A DNA stretch of 64,000 nt from Ailanthus altissimus (taxonomy: Eukaryota > Streptophyta > Magnoliopsida > Sapindales > Simaroubaceae). The notes under the pieces were generated by a model. That model did not search any database, was not told the DNA's origin, and saw only the letters and a program-made list of their open reading frames with translations. Each line of letters starts with the position of its first letter. Within the stretch, counting starts at the first letter, position 1. The DNA lies in the NCBI GenBank assembly GCA_946807835.1, contig OX327697.1:17370001-17434000 (forward strand), read 5' to 3'. Positions 57,430-64,000 of the stretch are shown in pieces. Position numbers and translations under genes: made by a program.

Positions 57430-60147
57430 GTGGGAGGTGGGATTCACTTGATTTAACCTTAGTGGCAAGTGATATTGAGGGCTACCAAAACGAAAGTTGA
57501 TTTTGGTGCATGCTGATGCCATTGGGGGCCTCATGCATTAACATGGTGGTGGGCCCGGTGGGGCCTGCTTACTCCGCCTCTTCGACGCGGCATTCCGACG
57601 CATTGATCGGCCGGAATCCAGAATCCGAAGGCCACAGAACAAAAGCTTCAACGTTAATTAATTATACACATCGTTCTACTTTAAGGTGAGATCATCATCA
57701 TATTACCAGGCATGGCTCGATTCTATAATCATAAGTTTCTTTCGCTTAATCTAAAGGTTATTCTGAACTATTTTTATAGTATCATATATAAATTCTTAAT
57801 TTGCAAACTTGATGCAATATTTATTTATTTTTCTATTATTATTATGCAAAATATATAATGTTTGTGGGACAATGGTCATTTTATAAAGTTGGAATATTAC
57901 ATTATTTATTTGGAATATATTTGAAAATCGCTATTCTATAAATTTTTCCTTTAATTATTTTCCGATGATATTTATATGTATACTACAGATTCAGGCATCA
58001 GTAATTAATTTTCTAAACAATTACTTTAAAAGATGAAAGTATTTTTAAATTGTGAATCTTTAAGAATTGTGACGTCACCTTCCATTAAAATCTTTGTCTT
58101 CGCAGCTAGTGATAATTATTTGACTATTAAATATATCTTAAACAAAAAATTTTAATTTTTTGTTAAAGTGCTTATGTCAAAAAACTGTATTATGTATTGC
58201 AAATAATGTTTTGTAATGAATGATGTTGTTTCATCTTAAATATATTGTTCCCGTAGCTGTTCATAGAAAATTTCAATCAAAATGCCCATCACTTTTTCCC
58301 CCTTTTTCTTCGCTTTTATTCTTTAGGGAAGCTAAGTATAGGTGATAAATAATTAATTCCTTGTGGGATAAGTTATATGGCTGCAGTGAAGACTTTTGTA
58401 ATAGAAATTTGCCCTATTAGTTGATCACGTCATTAAAATTAAAAGAAAAAAGAAGGTATGTAGAGGAAACATCTGTATATGTTTTTTGGGTTATAATTTA
58501 AACCTAGCAACTTACGCCATTGTGATCGAAAAGAATTTTCAGCATGAAAATTCCACTGTCGACATTCTTCAATAGAAGAAAGGCAAGCCATAACTTATAA
58601 AATTAGCTAGAAGTTCATCCTCGTATTATCGATTATACTTTTCTTTTTCTTTTTTATCCCTATTTTTGTAGAGTCACCTCACATATCCATGAAGCATCGG
58701 GTATATTTCATCACATCTCTGTTACAAATATTCATTAAGCATCAGGTGGATTTGCCCATTCGTCTATTATTCTTTATTCTTTATTCTTCTTTCTTAATTA
58801 TTTTATTTTATTTTTGAAATTACTTGTTTTTTCTGCAAGTCACGTTATTTGAAAGTTCCACATTAAGTTTTAAAATTTTATCTTCTTGATCTTTACGTGG
58901 ACCCATTCTTTTTAACTTTTCTTTTCAGAATCCTTCTTTTTCTTCGTTTCGAGATTACAAAAAGATGACCACTTGGAGCTGTTCTCTTAGTTTTGTCTGG
59001 TGCTATCACAAGCATGATCACTTGCCATAAAATAAAGGCTTAACATATTTTTCTTTGCAATGACTTGGTTTATTTCTTAGTGCTAATTGCTTTGTCGCGT
59101 ATGGGACAATCTCACTCCTGCCGTATCTTAGTATGGCAAACTATAATTGCTGTAACAAACTACTGCTAAGAAGTTAGAGAAGTAATTAATTCACGCTTCA
59201 ATTTTCATGTGTAGTCATTAAGATAATACTCTACGTATAGAAATGAATTACTTGGTTATGTGTTTCGTAGGATAAATCATGTTCATCATATGTATTATCA
59301 TTTTGTGATAATATAAATATATATATATTTTTTTTGGGATTTCGACTCAAAGCTCATCTCCTTTAAAGGTCGACTCAGCCCACAAACCTTAGGCAACCTA
59401 GAGTCCTTGAGCATGGTCAAACCTCCTTACAAAAGGTGTAAGAGGATGTCATGAGCCCTCTCAAGTCTATGTAAAGTAATTAACATCAGAATTATGAATA
59501 CAAGGGGTACTCAGCAGGCATCACGAACAAAGTAGGTTGTTTGCGTTAATTAGCGTAGGTCAACCAAGACATCAATATCCCATGAAGGTCGAGCACAACT
59601 CCCCTTGAACTAAGGAATACTTGACTAAGAATTTTTCTTTTGTGAAGATTGAGATGAATAATCGAGATAGATAACTGATCATCTTAAAGGCACGATCTTC
59701 CTTTAATTTCAAGATCCTCAGAATCTGAGACTCCCTGAAGAAAATCTTTGACGATCAAGAAACAGGCCCTAAATAAAGAAGTAAACAACTTGTCGTAGTT
59801 AAACTAGAAATCAACCATCGAAGAACGCTTATTAATAGGGAGGAGATTTATGAAGAAGGGGGAATGTAATTTTTTTTATAAAGAAGATGAGAACTTTGTA
59901 ATTATTCTTCTTTATATTGAACCAGTATTTCATAAGTACAAATATTGTTTAATAGTAAATTGATAGGAAAATTAAAAGCTTGGTAGAATGGATATAGATT
60001 TGAATTGAGTTGAACCATTATAACTCACAATCTTTGCATTATCATCATTATTTTATATCGCTCTAAGCTATTGTTTCTCAAGAATTAATAAATCTAACTT
60101 CTTAACTTTAAATTGACCAAATTTTAGGCTCAATGGGTTGGTGTTAT
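57430..60147. other. Intergenic DNA between the transporter promoter and element B2
   Basis: No gene is recognisable. A short GC-rich stretch lies at 57545-57630. About 59335-59900 is a less AT-rich island (starting GATTTCGACTCAAAGCTC) with no open frame; it could be an old LTR but I could not find its ends. Confidence 0.4.
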
Positions 60148-61924
60148 TGTTGGGATTTGTGCTTACGTGCCATCCCTTTAGTGTATAAATATTTGCTTTA
60201 TGTTTATACAATTATGATTTCTATAAATCACTAATTATATTATATAAAAATATGATAAGATGCTTGTAACGTTTTAGACATTATATAATCTGAAAGAGTT
60301 CAGATCTGATCTCTAAAGGAGTTTAGATCAGAATTAAGAGTTAGTAAAATCTAAAGAGTTAGAGCCTTGTCTGAAATGGGACAAAGACCTAAGAAAATAT
60401 TAGTAATGACATAGTTGCAATGAGTTGTAAATGGTGCTAGAAAATGTTGTTACACAAATATGTTCTTAAATTTAATGTTCCTGATCTATCTTCACTGATG
60501 CGGGTCTGTTAGTGAAGACCTTAATGTATATAGATCAGTGTATGTGTATATCTGGATAGTCCAGATGGTTAGTCTTACTAGACCATGAGTTTAGTGGAAA
60601 CTCGTATAGAGATACAAGTATTCAGTAAGGACTGAATATTGAACAGACTCACAAAGATCTCCAATAGACATCCCATATCTGTAATATGTGTGTGGGACAT
60701 TGTTCACAGACGTGTGAAATAGTTTCATATGAAAAATCGGGCATGGACCTAGAGAGTCTCACAATATGAAGTGTACTCGTTGTGCATTAGGACAGCGAAT
60801 TGGATTGAACAATTGATCTAACAATTTCCAGCAAAATGAAAAATGTTTCAATGTTCCTTTTATTATTCACTTGTCAATAATTGAATGTAAAATACATTAT
60901 TGGTTTACAAGAGTTGTTAACCAATAAGAAATTGACAAGTGACATAATCTTGCTCCATAAATAATTTATCATGTATTTACCTATTTACCTTACTTGGTAA
61001 ATACATATATGGTAAATGTAAATATTCAAAATAGTTTTGAATTATTAATATTTTATATATTAATCAAATTATTATTATTAATTGGAATAAGTGGCAAACA
61101 CCATTTACTAATGGAGAATGCACTTGTTATTAATAATAAAAAATGTTGGCCACTTAGAAATTCTTAAATGATGCACTATGGAAGTGGTGAGACCACTTAG
61201 TATTGTTTAAATGCCATTTACTCTCTAGAAATTGATTCAAATGGTTGAATCAATTTGTTGAGTGAAAAATATGATTGATTAATGTTTGTAATGGCAAGCA
61301 TGGATAAGTGGTGGTGGAGCACTAAGAGAAGTAATCATTATTTGCATTTAATTAAGAATTGAAAGAGTTCAATTTGTGTATGAGAAGAGAGAATTTCGTT
61401 CTAGGAGAGAATTGAGAGCATTTTCTAGGTGTTTTTCTCAAAGTGTTGAGAGAAAATGCAAAGGCTTACTAAGGTTCAACATAAAGAGTTGTAAAGAACT
61501 AATGAAAACACTTAATTCTTCTCATCTCTTGGTAGTAATCATTCATAAGGACAAATTATTTTAAGTGTTAAAACAATCCTTTACTGGAAATTCAAGGCTG
61601 CCATTCTAGCTTTATAATCCCACCGAATTTAGTTGTGAACTAGAATTGTGCAAGGAAACACTTTAAGGTGAGCTCAATAAACTGAAGATTGGAGTTCTTG
61701 AAAAATTGTAAAGCTACCTTCATAACTGGATAGGTTATTTATTTACAATTCATTTTATATCATGCATGAAAATATATATGAGATATATATGTGCTTGAAT
61801 GATCATACATGTGATTATATGCTTAAGTTTGTTACATAGTGTATAACATGTATGAATACTTCCGTTGGGCTTTTAATTTTTGAAATTATATGTATCTATA
61901 CACATCACATACCATATCACAACA
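60148..61924 (+). repeat. 5' LTR of B2 (1777 bp)
   Basis: It begins TGTTGGGATTTGTGCTTACG and ends ATACCATATCACAACA, two bases before the primer site. The start matches the reverse complement of the B1 LTR end at 17872 and 7908. The 62-codon frame at 61376-61564 has no known domain. Confidence 0.85.
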
Positions 61925-61926
61925 AG

Positions 61927-61937
61927 TGGTATCAGAG
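61927..61937 (+). other. Primer binding site of B2
   Basis: TGGTATCAGAG, fully canonical for initiator Met tRNA at these positions. Confidence 0.88.
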
Positions 61938-62189
61938 TATGCTGATATGGTGTTTGATGTTTGATGTTGAGATGTTGTTGTTTTTAACATGTTGATGTTA
62001 TATTGATGAACAACATGATGATGTTTGATTTCAAGCATGTTGATGTGTAGAATTAAACATGTTGTTATTTTGTGAATTCTTAAACATGTTGATGTTTATA
62101 ATTGTTCATATGATATTTGATCATGTTTTATATCGGATAATTTGGGTGCCGGAATAGAAGAAAATTGATTTTCGTGCACCGGGCACAGT

Positions 62190-62525
62190 AACAGTGTCCA
62201 ACGCCGAGGTGTTGGATTATGGTCGCTGCCGCGCCAGCCCATTTTTGGCCAATACCGCGGCGACAGGTTGTAAGCGCTGCGGCGCCCACATACTGGAAAC
62301 CAGCGCCGAAGCGCTGGATTATAGGCGCTGCAGTACCAGCCCATTTTTTGGCCAGTGCTGCGGCGACAGGTTGTGAGCGATGCGGCGCCCACATACTGGA
62401 AACTAGCACTGAGGCACTGGGTTATGGGCGCTGCGGCTCTAGCCCGTATTGTGGCCAGCGCCGCGGCTCCCAGACTATTTTTTATGAACGCTACAGCCCC
62501 CATTTTCAGCGCTACAGCGTTCGAC
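62190..62525. repeat. GC-rich tandem repeat of 102-103 bp in the B2 leader
   Basis: The word GCGCTGGATTAT and its variants end at 62220, 62322 and 62425, giving a period of 102 to 103 bases and about 2.7 copies; the unit also includes CCAGCCCATTTTTGGCCA, GCGGCGACAGGTTGT and GCGGCGCCCACATACTGGAA. Sub-units are hairpin-like, e.g. CAGCGCCGAAGCGCTG. The overlapping open frames of up to 143 codons on both strands come from this low-stop composition and are not genes. Confidence 0.85.
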
Positions 62526-62814
62526 ACTGTTACAAAATAATTTTTTATTTATTCATTTATTATGTTTTGAATTGTTTTGTTGCTGTAATGTACTTCAATA
62601 ATTGTCATAACATGATGTGATCATTCAAATACGTTGATAATCACAATAGGAGCCCTATTTGTGGGGTTAGTTATGATTACGTATTTTTTTAAAATGATCT
62701 ATATTATTCATTTGGATGAAATGAGTATGTTATTAATAAATCTCTCTTAATCAGATTGAAATATTTTTATTATGAGATAATATGAAATATGATCCATCTT
62801 GTCAATACCGTATT

Positions 62815-63150
62815 AGGCGATTCTCTTTGGTCTTTCCCAATATTGCTAAAGTGTGAGGGATTGATCAGGTTGTTTCGGGCTATGTTGGTTAAACATGAGA
62901 TATGACAAATATATGTGAACGTATTGCCCAATATTGCTAAAGCGTGAGGGTTATACTGGTAGCATATATTTGCTGATTGACAAGTTAATCTGGAATACAC
63001 TTATCCAATATTGCTATAGCGTGAGGATGAAGTGTATTTAGGATCAATGTTAAGAGTTGCATGAAATGCAATTGACAAAAGTTGTCTACCTTTTAGGGTT
63101 TACCAAGGTCAATATTGCTATAGCATGAGGCTGAAGTAAATGCCAATGGG
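62815..63150 (+). promoter_or_regulatory. Four-hairpin leader module of B2
   Basis: Motif copies at 62837-62858, 62928-62949, 63005-63026 and 63109-63130 (spacing 91, 77, 104) share the loop AATATTGCTAWAGCRTGA. Each is enclosed by its own complementary arms: TCCC/GGGA with GGTC/GATC; GTATTGCCC/GGGTTATAC; AATACACTTATCC/GGATGAAGTGTATT; and TTTAC plus GGTC with GGCT plus GTAAA. The same order of stems occurs in E and C. The module ends about 220 bases before gag. A structured RNA with four equal loops is inferred; its role is unknown. Confidence 0.8.
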
Positions 63151-63349
63151 ATCCACTTCTCACTATATAGTTTAAAGATTTTTGAACTATCGTTTTCCCG
63201 TTTGAGAGATTAAAGGGATTACGTAAAATAGTGGGAGGGCGTTTTTAGATTAAAAATTGTATACCTGTTATACCCATGATCTAAAACGTTATTTATTAGT
63301 GATTGAAATATTCCGCTGACATCTTTTTCTTTTGTCTTGTGAAGATCAA

Positions 63350-64000
63350 ATGGCTTCAAACAACAATCTAGCTCGCATCCTTGATGCGCACCAACTAAAA
63401 GGTGCAGAAAATTATGCTGATTGGCTTATGAATCTCAGAATAGTTCTAAATTGTGATAAGCTTGGATATGTAATTGATCAGCGTATGCCAAAAGCTGTTT
63501 CTGATGATGCTTCTCCAGAAGAAAAGGAGACATATCAGAAATGGTTGGATGACGATTTGAAAGTCAAATCGTACATTCTTAGGTCAATGTCTACGAAGCT
63601 CCAAAGGGAGCATGTCCACATAGACAGTGCTAGGAGTATCATGCTCCACCTAAAAGAGTTATTTGGTGACTAACCTCAATTTAAAATTTATAAGGTTGCC
63701 AAATCTCTCTTTCAAGCTAGACTACCCGAAGGCAGTCCAGTAAGTCCTCATGTCCTCAAAATGATATCATATATTGAGAGGTTAGAAACCATAGATCTCT
63801 TACTGAGCAATGGATTGGGGAAGAGCTTGATTCTCCAATCACTTCCAGGGTCATTTGCACCGTTCATAATGAACTACAATATGCAAGAATTGACTCTTAC
63901 TTATGCTGAGCTGCATAACATTCTGAAAATAGCTCAGGAGGACATGAACAAAGGGGGCACGGTCCTCTATGTTTAGGGTACTTCATCATTTACCCGAAGG
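63350..64000 (+). pseudogene. B2 gag, runs off the window
   Basis: The start is the ATG at 63350 (MASNNNLARILDAHQLKGAE), equal to the starts in B1 and C. An upstream in-frame ATG at 63332 exists but is not conserved. The sequence continues NYADWLMNLRIVLNCDKLGY, the DUF4219/UBN2-like start. A TAA at about 63671 interrupts the frame where B1 has a Trp codon; then VAKSLFQARLPEGSPVSPHV and ISYIERLETIDLLLS follow. A TAG at about 63974 is the second break. Gag would package the element RNA. Confidence 0.85.

Larger units (their letters stand above)
60148..64000 (+). mobile_element. Long-LTR Ty1/copia element B2, 5' portion, continues past the window
   Basis: The plus strand carries a 1777-bp LTR, a primer site, a 1.4-kb leader with two kinds of repeats, and gag. 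Gag and LTR match B1. Its gag has only two premature stops in about 650 bases, so it looks younger than the other copies in the window. The rest of the element lies outside. Confidence 0.88.

Noticed and set aside
62096..62620. Long open frames on both strands (143, 133, 93 codons)
   Set aside because: They lie in a GC-rich tandem repeat that has few stops in any frame; the peptides are repeats of the 102-bp unit with no known domain, and the place is a retrotransposon leader.
62837..63130. Regularly spaced short repeats resembling a CRISPR array
   Set aside because: The DNA is a plant genome, the spacing differs between copies, the flanks form stems specific to each copy, and the same array recurs in other elements.

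Overview
The window is plant nuclear DNA: AT-rich, packed with nested Ty1/copia LTR retrotransposons primed by initiator-Met tRNA, plus one intact seven-exon nuclear gene with GT-AG introns. That gene encodes a WAT1-related (UMAMIT/EamA) transporter of a kind typical of flowering plants. I cannot name the species; gene structure and base composition suit a eudicot. No bacterial, organellar, rRNA, tRNA or CRISPR features are visible.

Layout. 1-2276: 5' part of a minus-strand copia element (D1) that runs off the left edge. 2590-18292: a minus-strand long-LTR copia element (C) whose 5' LTR is split by a complete minus-strand element (B1, 5905-17872). B1's 5' LTR is in turn split by a solo LTR (A, 13021-15232). 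18305-18700: LINE-1 ORF2 remnant. 20582-23395: probable solo Ty3/gypsy-type LTR. 23396-28559: AT-rich DNA without a recognisable gene, holding a dispersed repeat and a possible TIR element. 28560-32812: plus-strand copia element G, cut off at its 3' end. 32841-45563: minus-strand copia element D2, interrupted by a rearranged long-LTR element (E, 34306-41733) with a perfect 5-bp target duplication. 45564-45740: scrap of another copia gag (H). 48031-54683: almost full-length plus-strand copia element F. 55078-57107: the UMAMIT-like gene on the minus strand, with TATA box and G-boxes. 60148-64000: 5' LTR, leader and gag of a plus-strand element (B2) that runs off the right edge.

All retrotransposon reading frames are broken by stops or have lost catalytic or zinc-binding residues. 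The only cellular gene I can defend is the transporter.

Two observations stand out. First, the untranslated leaders of three related long-LTR elements (B2, E, C) carry four hairpins at constant spacing (about 103, 77 and 92 nt). Their apical loops are nearly identical within an element, while their stems differ but stay complementary. A fourth element (B1) keeps only the outer two. This looks like a conserved structured RNA module, possibly for dimerisation, packaging or translation. Second, element E ends in a head-to-head LTR palindrome whose turning point falls just downstream of the predicted TATA box and whose outer end is the LTR U5 terminus next to the target duplication. This is what a self-primed (snap-back) strong-stop cDNA that then integrated would leave.
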